From positions 1,736,001 through 1,800,000 of the forward strand of contig CAXXSY010000004.1 in NCBI GenBank assembly GCA_963665015.2: a stretch of DNA of 64,000 nucleotides, in the 5' to 3' direction. The DNA is from G963662655 sp963665015 (lineage in GTDB: Bacteria > Cloacimonadota > Cloacimonadia > Cloacimonadales > JAIOQZ01). A model generated the notes under the pieces. The model was not told the origin of the DNA and made no database searches. It saw only the letters and a list, made by a program, of their open reading frames with translations. Both the position numbers and the translations under genes were made by a program. Positions 50,797 to 60,000 of this stretch are shown here, piece by piece. How positions within the stretch are numbered: position 1 is the first letter of the stretch; the number at the start of each line of letters is the position of its first letter.

Positions 50797-52059
50797 ATGG
50801 AAGAGAAGAAAGAATATTTTCATGCAATCAAGATTTTGACTGAAAACTGTACCGGCTGCACGCACTGCGTTGGTGTTTGTCCCACGGAGGCAATCCGTGT
50901 CCGTGAGGGGAAAGTTTATATTGACGCGGATCGCTGTATCGATTGCGGAAGATGCATCCAGTCCTGTCCATACAACGCGCTGGTCCCCAAAGCGGACTCG
51001 CTCGATATTATAAAAAAATACAAATACAAAATCGCGATCCTGTCCTCCGCGTTTGCTTCACAGTTCAAAGAGACCATCGGGTACGATCAGGCAAGGCAGA
51101 CCGTTCTCGAGCTCGGTTTCGACGAGGTTGCGGACGAGGCGGAAGTGGCGAAACTGATGCTGGAACTGGTTCGAAAGACCATTCAGCAGAATCCCGACGT
51201 GCGGCCGCTGATCTCCAGCAGTTGCCCCGCCGTCGTGCGCCTGATTCAGGTGCGATTCCCTTCGCTTCTGGAGAACGTGCTTCCGCTCGAAGCGCCCATG
51301 AGCATCCTTTCGCATTACTATCGTCAGCGAACGATGGAGCAGAAGGGCTTTTCGGAGTCCGAGATCGGTATCTTCCAGATCGTTCCCTGTATCGCGCATG
51401 TGGTCGCGGTGCATCAGCCTGAAGCCGCCTACAAGCAAATCGAAGAAGGAGCCTTTTCGATCGGCGATATCTACAATCGCGTACTTTCCGTTGTGCCGGA
51501 TAACGGTACCCGCAAGCCCAACAACCTCATCCGCGGTCACACTTGGGCGATCTCCGGCATGAAGTCGGACCAGGTCGGCGACAAGGAGCTGAAGACGATG
51601 GCGGTCAGCGGTGTGAAGAACGTAATCCGGATTCTCGCTGCGGTGGAGAACCACCAGATCGAGATGTTCGACTACATCGTGTGCTGGAACTGCATCAACG
51701 GTTGCGTGGGCGGAAATCTGAACGTCGAGAATCCCTTCGTGGCGACCAGTCGGGTCAAGCGATTCCTGACGGACGGGAAACTCGGCAATCTGGACGAAGA
51801 CAGCTTGATGAACCTGTTTGACGAAGGGCAATTCGGCATTCTACCTCTGGAGCCACGTTCCATGCACAAGCTGGGGCCGGACATACGGCAGGCGATCAAC
51901 AAGATGAAGCAGATCAACGAGATCAATCAGAAGCTTCCCGGACTGAATTGCTGCGCCTGCGGGTCCCCTACATGCATGGCGCTGGCAGAGGATATCGTCA
52001 TGGGCAAGGCCACGATGGAAGACTGCGTCGTGTTGATGAGACGGAAGCGGAAAAAGTAG
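50797..52059 (+). CDS. Divergent [FeFe]-hydrogenase-like Fe-S protein (putative sensor)
   Basis: A 420-residue iron-sulfur protein. Residues 15-60 hold two ferredoxin clusters (CTGCTHCVGVCPT, CIDCGRCIQSCP). Residues 75-375 match the large-subunit C-terminal domain of [FeFe]-hydrogenase: ISSSCPAVV (Cys143, P1), IVPCIAHVV (Cys198, P2) and CWNCINGCVGG (Cys299, Cys303, P3). The second P1 Cys and the P2 Lys of true catalytic enzymes are missing. The end has a further 4Fe-4S motif, CCACGSPTCMALAEDI...DC. It likely senses redox state or H2 with the two genes before it. Confidence 0.9.
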   Translation: MEEKKEYFHAIKILTENCTGCTHCVGVCPTEAIRVREGKVYIDADRCIDCGRCIQSCPYNALVPKADSLDIIKKYKYKIAILSSAFASQFKETIGYDQARQTVLELGFDEVADEAEVAKLMLELVRKTIQQNPDVRPLISSSCPAVVRLIQVRFPSLLENVLPLEAPMSILSHYYRQRTMEQKGFSESEIGIFQIVPCIAHVVAVHQPEAAYKQIEEGAFSIGDIYNRVLSVVPDNGTRKPNNLIRGHTWAISGMKSDQVGDKELKTMAVSGVKNVIRILAAVENHQIEMFDYIVCWNCINGCVGGNLNVENPFVATSRVKRFLTDGKLGNLDEDSLMNLFDEGQFGILPLEPRSMHKLGPDIRQAINKMKQINEINQKLPGLNCCACGSPTCMALAEDIVMGKATMEDCVVLMRRKRKK

Positions 52060-52270
52060 GCCAACTTAAATCAACTATCTGCGCTTCTTCGAGAGATAAA
52101 CGATCGCAAACCTGCTCACGTTAGAAACCGTGACATCCCCTGTCCGAATGGTAAATTGGTGTCTGGCGGTCCGCGAGAAAAGCTCGATCATTATAAAATT
52201 GGATTAATTTGAGAAAATACTTTACAAATAGCGGTGGCGAAATATTGTATCAGTAAATGAGGAGCGAACG

Positions 52271-52414
52271 ATGGACATTGTCGGTTTGATCGTGCCGTTG
52301 ATGAAGGTGAGCGTAATCCTGTTTGCGTTGAGCACGGTTTTTCTGGTGCTTGACAGTATCAACGAGATCGACGGTGTCAGGGGCCGGATCGAGAAACGCA
52401 CAAAAAAGAAATAG
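52271..52414 (+). CDS. 47-residue membrane protein
   Basis: A short gene behind AGGAG (52260-52264), six bases before ATG 52271. It encodes one membrane helix (GLIVPLMKVSVILFALSTVF) and a basic tail (RGRIEKRTKKK). No family is recognised. The clear ribosome-binding site, the hydrophobic profile and tight linkage to a second small gene 12 bases downstream make it credible. Confidence 0.6.
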   Translation: MDIVGLIVPLMKVSVILFALSTVFLVLDSINEIDGVRGRIEKRTKKK

Positions 52415-52426
52415 AGGAGATACGCG

Positions 52427-52579
52427 ATGAAGAAATTCTTCAAGTTTTTGCTTATTACCGGAGCGATTGCCGTTGCCATCATTATCATCAAGAAGCACTT
52501 CTTCGATCTGTGCGAGGAAGAGGACTGGGAGATTCCCGAGGATCCGGAAGAACCGGAGGACGAGGAAGACGACGAATAA
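52427..52579 (+). CDS. 50-residue membrane protein with acidic tail
   Basis: The ATG at 52427 lies six bases after GAGGAGA. The product has a membrane helix (FFKFLLITGAIAVAIIIIKK) and an extremely acidic C-terminus (EIPEDPEEPEDEEDDE). Opposite tail charges on this and the preceding 47-residue protein (basic versus acidic) suggest that the two may interact; that is an inference. A terminator follows at 52618. Confidence 0.6.
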   Translation: MKKFFKFLLITGAIAVAIIIIKKHFFDLCEEEDWEIPEDPEEPEDEEDDE

Positions 52580-52617
52580 GCCGGATCGCGGCTGACAGGC
52601 GGCAAAAGGTATTTCAG

Positions 52618-52659
52618 CGATGATCGTGTCAAATCAAGCGGCATGATCATCGTTTTTTT
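52618..52659 (+). terminator. Intrinsic terminator after the two small genes
   Basis: CGATGATCGTG (52618-52628) pairs imperfectly with CATGATCATCG (52642-52652), followed by seven T. Confidence 0.85.
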
Positions 52660-52770
52660 CTACCGGCCGGGAGCCCGAATTCGTGCGAAATCCGATGGTG
52701 TCTGAGCAATGACAGATATGGTGCATTTTTGGAGGCATACACCCCCTCAGATTCTTTTGTGGAAATCTAC

Positions 52771-52776
52771 TTGACA
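52771..52776 (+). promoter_or_regulatory. TTGACA -35-like element upstream of the lemA cluster
   Basis: A perfect TTGACA lies 61 bases before the ATG at 52832. The -10 element is unclear (CAATTG after 17 bases). Confidence 0.35.
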
Positions 52777-52831
52777 ATTTCAATCGTGCACTGCAATTGA
52801 TTAACGAATGGAATGATGAAAGGGGTTCGAA

Positions 52832-53140
52832 ATGATAAATCCTACAATCGTGAATCGCATTATCACTGTGATCGCGTATATTTTTCTGATAGCCGGAGTT
52901 ATCGGCTTCTTCTATTTCTTTATTGTGTATATGATCGACACGGAGTTGGAGTTCAATTTCTTTTTGAGCCTGATCTCGATGATCCTCGGCTTCGCGCTTT
53001 TCGTAATTTACAAACGAGTCGCAGACTTGGGATTCAAACGCTTTATCAGCCAGTTGAGCACGCTCAATACCCAACCAACCACGTACATCCGTGGTAACAC
53101 AACCGATGAGGAAGAGTCGTCGGATAACGAATCGAAGTAA
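52832..53140 (+). CDS. Small two-helix membrane protein
   Basis: A 102-residue protein with two membrane helices (ITVIAYIFLIAGVIGFFYFF and FFLSLISMILGFALFVIYK) and a hydrophilic C-terminus (NTTDEEESSDNESK). The RBS AAAGGGG lies seven bases before the ATG. The family is unknown. It is the first gene of the lemA/TPM cluster, 31 bases ahead of lemA, and may help anchor that system. Confidence 0.72.
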   Translation: MINPTIVNRIITVIAYIFLIAGVIGFFYFFIVYMIDTELEFNFFLSLISMILGFALFVIYKRVADLGFKRFISQLSTLNTQPTTYIRGNTTDEEESSDNESK

Positions 53141-53171
53141 GACAAAATTTGATACAATTTCTGGAGGAAGA

Positions 53172-53804
53172 ATGAAAAAGTTTATGATCGGGTGCATCGT
53201 GATTGCGGTGATCCTGTTGATAATAGGTATATCGATATTTGTATGGGGCAAAAACACATACAACAGAATGGTCGATCTGGACGAGCAGGTCAAGGAGAAG
53301 TGGAGCCAGGTGGAGAATGTCTATCAGCGACGCCTTGATCTGATTCCGAACCTCGTTGCGACCGTTCAGGGCTACGCGATTCACGAGCAAGAGACGCTCA
53401 CCGCGGTGACGGAAGCGAGGTCTAAGGCCGGCGGAACGATCCAGGTCGGCGCGGATATTCTGAACAATCCCGAGGCGTTCCAGCAGTTCCAGGCGGCGCA
53501 GAATTCGCTTTCCGGCGCACTTTCGCGGCTGATGGTCGTGGTGGAACGTTATCCCGACTTGAAGGCGAACGAGGGCTTCCTCGCGCTCCAGAGTCAGCTC
53601 GAAGGCACCGAGAATCGTATCACGGTCGAGCGGCAGCGCTTCAACGAGACCGCCCGTGTATTCAATGTCGCGATCAAGCGCTTTCCGACGTTGATGATCG
53701 CCAACATGCTCGGGTTCAGCGAACGACCGTATTTCGAGGCGCAACAGGGTGCCGATCAGGCTCCCAACGTGCAGGAGCTGATGAACAAGGCGAAAGGCGA
53801 ATGA
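53172..53804 (+). CDS. lemA: LemA family protein
   Basis: The 210-residue protein has an N-terminal membrane helix (IGCIVIAVILLIIGISIFVW) and then the LemA helical domain: YNRMVDLDEQVKEKWSQVEN, YQRRLDLIPNLVATVQGYA, LMVVVERYPDLKANEGFLAL and ENRITVERQRFNETARVFN. ATG 53172 follows GGAGGA. LemA proteins are widespread envelope proteins without a proven role and usually sit beside TPM-domain genes, as here. It overlaps the next start by 4 bases. Confidence 0.96.
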   Translation: MKKFMIGCIVIAVILLIIGISIFVWGKNTYNRMVDLDEQVKEKWSQVENVYQRRLDLIPNLVATVQGYAIHEQETLTAVTEARSKAGGTIQVGADILNNPEAFQQFQAAQNSLSGALSRLMVVVERYPDLKANEGFLALQSQLEGTENRITVERQRFNETARVFNVAIKRFPTLMIANMLGFSERPYFEAQQGADQAPNVQELMNKAKGE

Positions 53805-54481
53805 TCAAGCTGAAGAAGGAAGAGCTCGATCGTGTCAGCCATGCCGTAGAAAAGGCCGAGAAGAAGACCTCCGGGGAAATCGCGCTCGCTATAATCCCGC
53901 AGAGCGACAGTTACGCGGTCTTCGAACTGATGACAGCGGTGGTTTGCGGATTTGTATGGTTCGTAGCGCTTCTGTTCTGGATCAACCCGATCGGGAACTG
54001 GCTTAGCGGATTGTTCTGGGGAACCGGCGCGGAAAGCAGCGAGTACCCCATCGTCATGCTCTACGGGTTCAGCAGTTTTCTGATCATTTCCATCGTGTAT
54101 GCTGTTGCCAATATCCCGTTGATCGACCGTCTGGTCGTACCCCGGAAATACCGTAACAAGAAGGTAACGAACCGCGCCCAACGCGAGTTCCTCGATTCCG
54201 GCGTTTACGACACCCGTGACCGCACCGGTATCCTGATCTTCATCTCGCTGCTCGAACACCGCGTTGAGCTGATCGCCGACAAGGGGATCGCGGAGAAGAT
54301 CGAACAGAAGCAGTGGGACGATATCGTGCAGCGGATTATCGACGGAATCAAGGGGAAACGTCTGGCGGAATCGCTCTGCGAGTCGGTTTCGATGTGCGGC
54401 GATCTTCTCGAAAAGCATTTTCCCATCAAGGATGATGACACCAACGAATTGACCAATCGAATCAACATTCTGGAGCGCTGA
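53801..54481 (+). CDS. TPM-domain membrane protein
   Basis: A 226-residue protein. An N-terminal part of the TPM (DUF477) type (LDRVSHAVEKAEKKTSGEIA) is interrupted by two membrane helices (VCGFVWFVALLFWIN; FSSFLIISIVYAVANI). Then come RAQREFLDSGVYDTRDRTGI, LIFISLLEHRVELIADKGIAEKI and the C-terminal helical end. This is the split TPM arrangement seen beside lemA and ygcG-like genes. A general role in envelope or photosystem-type assembly is proposed for TPM proteins elsewhere; here it is unknown. Confidence 0.9.
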   Translation: MIKLKKEELDRVSHAVEKAEKKTSGEIALAIIPQSDSYAVFELMTAVVCGFVWFVALLFWINPIGNWLSGLFWGTGAESSEYPIVMLYGFSSFLIISIVYAVANIPLIDRLVVPRKYRNKKVTNRAQREFLDSGVYDTRDRTGILIFISLLEHRVELIADKGIAEKIEQKQWDDIVQRIIDGIKGKRLAESLCESVSMCGDLLEKHFPIKDDDTNELTNRINILER

Positions 54482-54482
54482 G

Positions 54483-55232
54483 ATGAAACGAGTACTGTGT
54501 TTGACGCTTCTTCTGGCGCTTCTGGTTCCGATGTTCGGTCTGAAAGTTCCCAAGCAGAGCGGCAATGCCGTGAACGACTACGCGAATCTGTTTTCGTCGT
54601 CGCAGAAACGGCAGCTTGAAAGCACGCTGCGTCAGATCGAGCAGAAGACCTCCTCGCAGGTCGCGATCCTGACAGTCCGGTCACTCGAAGGGCAATCGAT
54701 CGAAGGATTCTCCATCAAGGTGGCGGACCAGTGGAAGCTTGGAACGAAGGACAAGGATAACGGTCTGCTGATCGTCGTCTCGAAGAACGACCGCAAGGTC
54801 CGCATCGAGGTTGGGTACGGTCTGGAGGGTGTCGTCACCGATCTTGAGTCGGACTATATCATTCGCAATACGATCATTCCCGAATTTCGCAAAGGACGTT
54901 ACTACCAGGGCCTTGACAAAGCTGTCGAGCAACTCGGCGGACTGATCAGCAAAGAGTTCCGGATCAGCCCCGAAGAACTGGCGAAAACGAAAAAATCTGC
55001 TGTACGTCGCAAGAAAACCCATATCCCCATCGGCTTGATCGTCTTCATCCTGTTCATCGTCTTCGGAGGACTGCGTCGCGGACGTCGCGGAAGCGGACTG
55101 CTCTGGTTGCTGCTGCTCAGCGGTGGTCATGGCGGCGGTTCCTCACGCGGAGGATTCGGCGGCGGTGGTGGCGGCGGCTTCTTCGGTGGCGGAGGAGGAT
55201 TCGGCGGCGGCGGCGCTAGCGGAAGCTGGTAG
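54483..55232 (+). CDS. YgcG-like TPM-domain protein with Gly-rich tail
   Basis: The 249-residue protein has a signal peptide (MKRVLCLTLLLALLVPMFGL) and a TPM domain (VNDYANLFSSSQKRQLESTL, SQVAILTVRSLEGQSIEGFS, RKVRIEVGYGLEGVVTDLES). A membrane helix lies near residue 180 (IPIGLIVFILFIVFGGL). The C-terminal tail is very rich in Gly and Ser and ends in GGGGASGSW, the hallmark of this family. It is one base after the previous stop and belongs to the same operon. Confidence 0.94.
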   Translation: MKRVLCLTLLLALLVPMFGLKVPKQSGNAVNDYANLFSSSQKRQLESTLRQIEQKTSSQVAILTVRSLEGQSIEGFSIKVADQWKLGTKDKDNGLLIVVSKNDRKVRIEVGYGLEGVVTDLESDYIIRNTIIPEFRKGRYYQGLDKAVEQLGGLISKEFRISPEELAKTKKSAVRRKKTHIPIGLIVFILFIVFGGLRRGRRGSGLLWLLLLSGGHGGGSSRGGFGGGGGGGFFGGGGGFGGGGASGSW

Positions 55233-55248
55233 TCAATAGGAGGCTCCT

Positions 55249-55665
55249 ATGTTCCTTTCCCTGCTGCTGATGACCTTTTTCATCTCGATCGTTGTCTGCA
55301 ACATTTGCGTGCTGATCTTCTCAAAACCGCTCAAGCTGATCCTACAGCGCTTGATTAACGAGGATATCTACACCGCGTGGCTGCGGTATATCAAGTTTGC
55401 GATTTATATCGTGGGTATTTCGGCGGGTGTGCGCATCAACAGCATCGAGCAGTATATCAATCCCTCGCAGTACCTCGAGAATGCCAAGATCATTCCGCTG
55501 ACCTATTCGAGATTGTTTCTGGAAATGTATCGAACGATCATCGGTGCGCTTGCTGGAATCGCGTGGTTGCTGCTGGTGTTTTTTATCTTCGCGCTGGTGG
55601 CTTACGTGATCACGAAGGCGTTCGAGCTGCGGAAATCGGCTAATCCAGTATCCACTCGAAAATAA
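55249..55665 (+). CDS. Small membrane protein, unknown
   Basis: A 138-residue protein with two or three membrane helices (SLLLMTFFISIVVCNICVLI; AIYIVGISAGVRI; IIGALAGIAWLLLVFFIFAL). AGGAGG precedes the ATG by six bases. No family is recognised. It ends the lemA/TPM operon. Its last 26 bases overlap the 3' end of the convergent lipoprotein gene at 55640. Confidence 0.75.
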   Translation: MFLSLLLMTFFISIVVCNICVLIFSKPLKLILQRLINEDIYTAWLRYIKFAIYIVGISAGVRINSIEQYINPSQYLENAKIIPLTYSRLFLEMYRTIIGALAGIAWLLLVFFIFALVAYVITKAFELRKSANPVSTRK

Positions 55666-56389
55666 TGGGCGAGGGCAGGAAAAAAATCTGTTCGAGCAGG
55701 TTCATGACTTCAGAGTCAGCCGGACCGACGCCGGAGTATTTCAGCTTGATCTGATAGTTGTCCTGCTTCTCCATCAGCGGATTTTTGTAATCGATTGTCG
55801 CCAGGTTCCCGTGATTGCCGTAGTGGTAGATCAGATACCCCGCGGTGTCTTCGTAATCATCTACCTTGAAAATAGCCGCCGCAGTGCGTCGGTGCGTCGA
55901 GATATGTTCGTATTCGATATCGAGCGTCTGTAGCGAAGGGCTGCCATCGTAACTCGTTCTCTTACCTGCCATCACGACAACGACACGCTTCGCCGGGCTT
56001 GCGTCTGACTCCAGAAACCGCACGATGGCGAAATCCGAATCACCGTTGAACCGCACCTTGGTGGGATAGTCCCCAACGTACTCGTAATTCGCAGCGAAAC
56101 TCCGCGACAACAGTGTCCAGTTCACCTTCGTAATCTGGTGGTTGTATTCAGGCATCAGGATCAGGATCAGCTTGTCGTCCGCATCGAAGAATCGGATGTC
56201 GCTCAAAGAATTTTCCAGGTAACTGAGGGTCGCGTATCCGATACGGCTCCCGTTGGCGAAGGCTTCATACATTACGGGATGGACTTCCTTCAGCGGACTT
56301 TTATCTGCCGGCTGTTCGGTCTTGGTCTTGCCGCAAGAAACAAGCAGAAGCGACAAAATGACAGCGATTATCAGGATCGTGTTCCTCAT
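55640..56389 (-). CDS. Lipoprotein, unknown function
   Basis: The 249-residue protein has a lipobox at ILSLLLVSCGKTK (Cys19) and a mixed alpha/beta mature part with YATLSYLENSLSDIRFFDAD, RVVVVMAGKRTSYDG and YLIYHYGNHGNLATIDYKNP. The alternating strand pattern resembles LolA/outer-membrane lipoprotein-type barrels, but no signature settles it. Convergent overlap with the gene ending at 55665 leaves no room for a terminator between the two. Confidence 0.8.
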   Translation of the reverse strand: MRNTILIIAVILSLLLVSCGKTKTEQPADKSPLKEVHPVMYEAFANGSRIGYATLSYLENSLSDIRFFDADDKLILILMPEYNHQITKVNWTLLSRSFAANYEYVGDYPTKVRFNGDSDFAIVRFLESDASPAKRVVVVMAGKRTSYDGSPSLQTLDIEYEHISTHRRTAAAIFKVDDYEDTAGYLIYHYGNHGNLATIDYKNPLMEKQDNYQIKLKYSGVGPADSEVMNLLEQIFFLPSPIIFEWILD

Positions 56390-57017
56390 TGATTACTCCG
56401 TTTCTGTTTGAAATACCAATCTGGCAGATGCTTTTTCTGCATGCAAGGTAAATCTTGCGGGTGACGGGTCGAGGTGTTCCGCGTATAGGTTGGCAGACGG
56501 TGTCCACACGCATCTTCGCCCGATCGCACCTCCACCGTGGACTTGAGAGATTCCTGGTTGTTACCTCCGGTAGAACCAACAATAGCATGTTATCCATCTA
56601 CCGGACATGGAATTAATGACATGCAACCGCCTCCTCCCCGAGTTCCGCAGGAACGATAGATATTAGCCCAGGTCGTAAGCCTTGGGTATTGCGCCACCCA
56701 CGACCAATCCCAAACCTTCCACGCAGCAGATTCGGACGAAGGTGCGCGTAGATGAGGAATGTGAACAACCACCTTCCCATCCTGTTCATTTCTTCTATTC
56801 TGCCCATCCTGCTTCAGATAAAAGGGATGCCGAGCTGGAGCTCGGCGGTCCAAGGGGAAAGGCTCGCCCGGAGGTCGAGTGCTACAGATTCGTAGCCGCC
56901 GATCTCCGAGCGGCGTCCCATTTATCTTCTTTGTTCTGCTGCTAGAGATGCAGGTTCAGGTTTTTCATTCTTCAAAACCTACAGGTGCCTGCGTACCAGC
57001 GGAGAGTGAGCTGTCTC
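56390..57017. repeat. 628-base gene-free gap filled with dispersed repeats
   Basis: From left to right: CACGCATCTTCGCCCGATC (about 56506, copy of 5194); a reversed two-hairpin element at 56642-56686 (GTTCC-GCA-GGAAC, then CCCAGG-TCGTAAG-CCTTGGG); a CATCCTG/CATTTCTTC stretch (56778-56816) like that at 32738; a REP-like palindrome, G-C variant, at 56827-56851 (ATGCCGAGCTGGAGCTCGGC); GATCTCCGAGCGGCG (56905-56919, as at 47330); and an AGGTTTT/AAAACCT hairpin at 56958-56980 (as at 32897). No gene is credible here. Confidence 0.8.
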
Positions 57018-60000
57018 CTATTTTAGCATCAAAGCCTTACGTGTCTTTGTCGTATTGCCGGCTTTGTAGCGATAGAGATACACACCGGATGCGACCGGCT
57101 GCTCACGATCGTCTTTTCCGTCCCAGGTGACCGTGTGTACACCAGCATCAAATGGCTCGGAGACCAGCTTTTTTACCCTCTGGCCCCGGACGTTGTATAT
57201 GGTGATCTCGACCGGCGTCTCCTTGGAGAGCGAGAACTTGATCGTGGTGGTCGGGTTGAAGGGGTTGGGGTAGTTGCCGCAGAGGTGGTCGGTGAACTTG
57301 GGTGACTCCTGCGTACCGTAAGTATCCATATCGACGATGTACTCGATGGACTGCGCGTTGACATCGAGCTGGAAGGTGAACGTGTCCGCGGTCTCCTGCG
57401 GCAGCGTGTAGGGAATCCGCATGAAGGAGCCGGTAAAGGGTTCTGGCGACATCAGCGAGATGCCCATGATCACGTCGCCGATGTATTCTTCGGTCTCGAC
57501 GTCATCGGCCAGCACTTCGGGTTGACCGGGAACGACGGTGTCGGAAATCCAGCAGACGAGATCGAATCCGAAAAGTTCATCGTCGGTTTGGAAGATGAAG
57601 TAGTCGGTTGTAAGCTGTATTTCGATATCGGCTTGCGCAAGCTCGATATCCGCATCCTCTGCCGGGAATTCGTCGATGGTGCCATCGACGTACTGTTGTA
57701 CGAGTGCGGCATCGTAGGAGGTAACCAGTCCGTTTTCATCGACGTCCGCGGCGACGGTTCGCGCGTCTTCCCACGGGCGCGGATCGAAGGATTCGAGCGG
57801 GTCGAGTCCGGCAGCGTACTGGTGGATATATCCGGCGTCGTCCGAAGTGATCGTATCCGAATCATCGACATCGCCGTAGGTCAGGGTCGGTTCATTATCG
57901 CGGAATATGGCAAAATCGTCGATGTAGATGCCGTCACCATCGACATAGGTATCGGTGACGATGCGGAAGCGGAAATCGACTTCATCGTAGCCGAGGAAGT
58001 CGGAGAGGTCGTATTCGAGGTAGGTCCAGTCCGATTGACCGGAGATGGCCGCGATATTTTCCCAGGTACCGCCACCGCGAACCTGAAGGTAAACGAAATC
58101 GTACCCTGCTTCGATGTCGTATTTCGCCCAGAAAGAGCAGCTTGCCATCTGCGCGTCGGAGAGGTCGATCGACTGCGTCATCAGGCAGTTTGCGTTGTAG
58201 TTGTTGTTGTAGTTTCCGGAGGGGGAGTCGGTCAGCGAATGGTTGTCGCTGTGGTACTGTGAGGTGGTCATATCCCAGGTTCCCGACGCGTCCCAGTTGC
58301 CGATGCCGTTCTCGAAGTCGTCGATTGCATGCGGTCCGTAGAGGAAGAAGAGGCGGTTGTTGCATGCTTCGAGATCGATGGTTTGCAGTGCGAGTCCGTA
58401 TCCTTCGGCGGAGATGGAGACAGGATAGGTCCCGATGGCGATGCCCTCGAAGGTGAATTCGCCGTATTCATCGGTTGTGATGGGATCGAACGGCGTGTTG
58501 CCCAGCGTAACGACAGCGCCCTGGTAGGGCATAAAGGTCTGCGCGTCGCGAACGATAACGTGGAAATCCGTGGTAGGCGCGGTTGAAAGCGCGATATCCT
58601 GGGTCGTGACATGTCCGTCGCTGACTCCCACGATATTGGTCTGTGACAGATAGCCATAGGCTGAGTACGTAACGTTGTATGCGCCCGGCATGACCATCCG
58701 GTAGTACCTGCCGTACGCTTCGTCACTCGTGCATGGAGTGCGGAACTCGCCGGTGTCGTCGATGCCTTCGATGAAGATTTCCGCCTGGATCGGCTGCCCG
58801 GTATCGGCGTCGGTGATGTGTCCGGTGATGGTGTTGTAGTCGATTCGGCGCAGCAGCTCCATCGCGCCCGGGACGTTGTCCCCGCAAATCTGGGGTACCT
58901 GATTTGCTGAAGGTATGAACTCGGTCGCCAGCTCGACGGTGTATCCGAAGATGCCGTAAACTCCGTACGCCCAGTCGTCCGTGCCGCCCATCGTGGGGTA
59001 AAGCGCGTAGGAGTATTGCGGGGTGTAGTGCCCGTATCCCAGCGCGTCGATGTTCTCGGCAACGAGTACGCCAAGGTCCATGAGCGCGTCGGCGTCCGGA
59101 GGATAGATGTTGTCTGCGTAGCCGTAGGGGACAAGGACGAGTTCGCCGTGGCTGTGGTAGCTGATTCCGGCGACGAAATGACGGGAAGCGACGAGGTCGC
59201 GCACGGCCTGTGTCTCGGGTTCCGAGAATTCGTTCGGGCCGTGGTACGTTTCGCCGTTGGGGTTGTCGGTTGAGCCGACGTTACCCCAGGTAAAGCCGTA
59301 GTTGCGATTGGGATCGACACCGTCGTCTCCGGTGCCGGACTGGTAATCGCTGTCGAAGGTGTGATTGTTGTTGTTGTCGCGAATATTCTTGCGCCACCAG
59401 ATGTCCGTCTGGTCGAGAACGATTTTAACGCCGTTCGGATTCACGATCGGGATGAACCATATCTCTTTATTGTCAACATCGTTGGTAATTTCGTCGTCGG
59501 TTCCGTAGTTGGTCAGAACGTGATCCAGGACTGCCATACAGACTTCCGTGCTGATCGGTTCGCGTGAATGATGCGCGCCCATGTAGTAGATCGCCGGTTC
59601 GTCTTCGGTATCGTCAGGATTGTCGGAGACTTTCAGTGCCCATATCTCGTGCTGGAAATTGTTGTAATAAACATGTCCGGCCGTTGCGTATTCCTTACCC
59701 CAGCTCTCACCGATGTCGTACAAACGGCAGATTTCGGGGTAGTCGTCTTCATACTGCTCGAGGTCGGCGAGAACATCGTTGTATTCTCGATAACCCGCGA
59801 TGGGGCGTCCTTCACCGGCGGTCAGGTCTTCGATGACCTCTGCCCCGGTCTTCTGGACGCGAATGTTGAATCCCCGACTGCTCAATCGGGCGTATTGCGA
59901 TTCGGTTACCACGACATCGATGTATTCACCCGGGTGACCTCCGGCGATATCATATTCGTTCTTCTGCAAGAATTCGATATCTTCTGAATCTGGGTGAACG

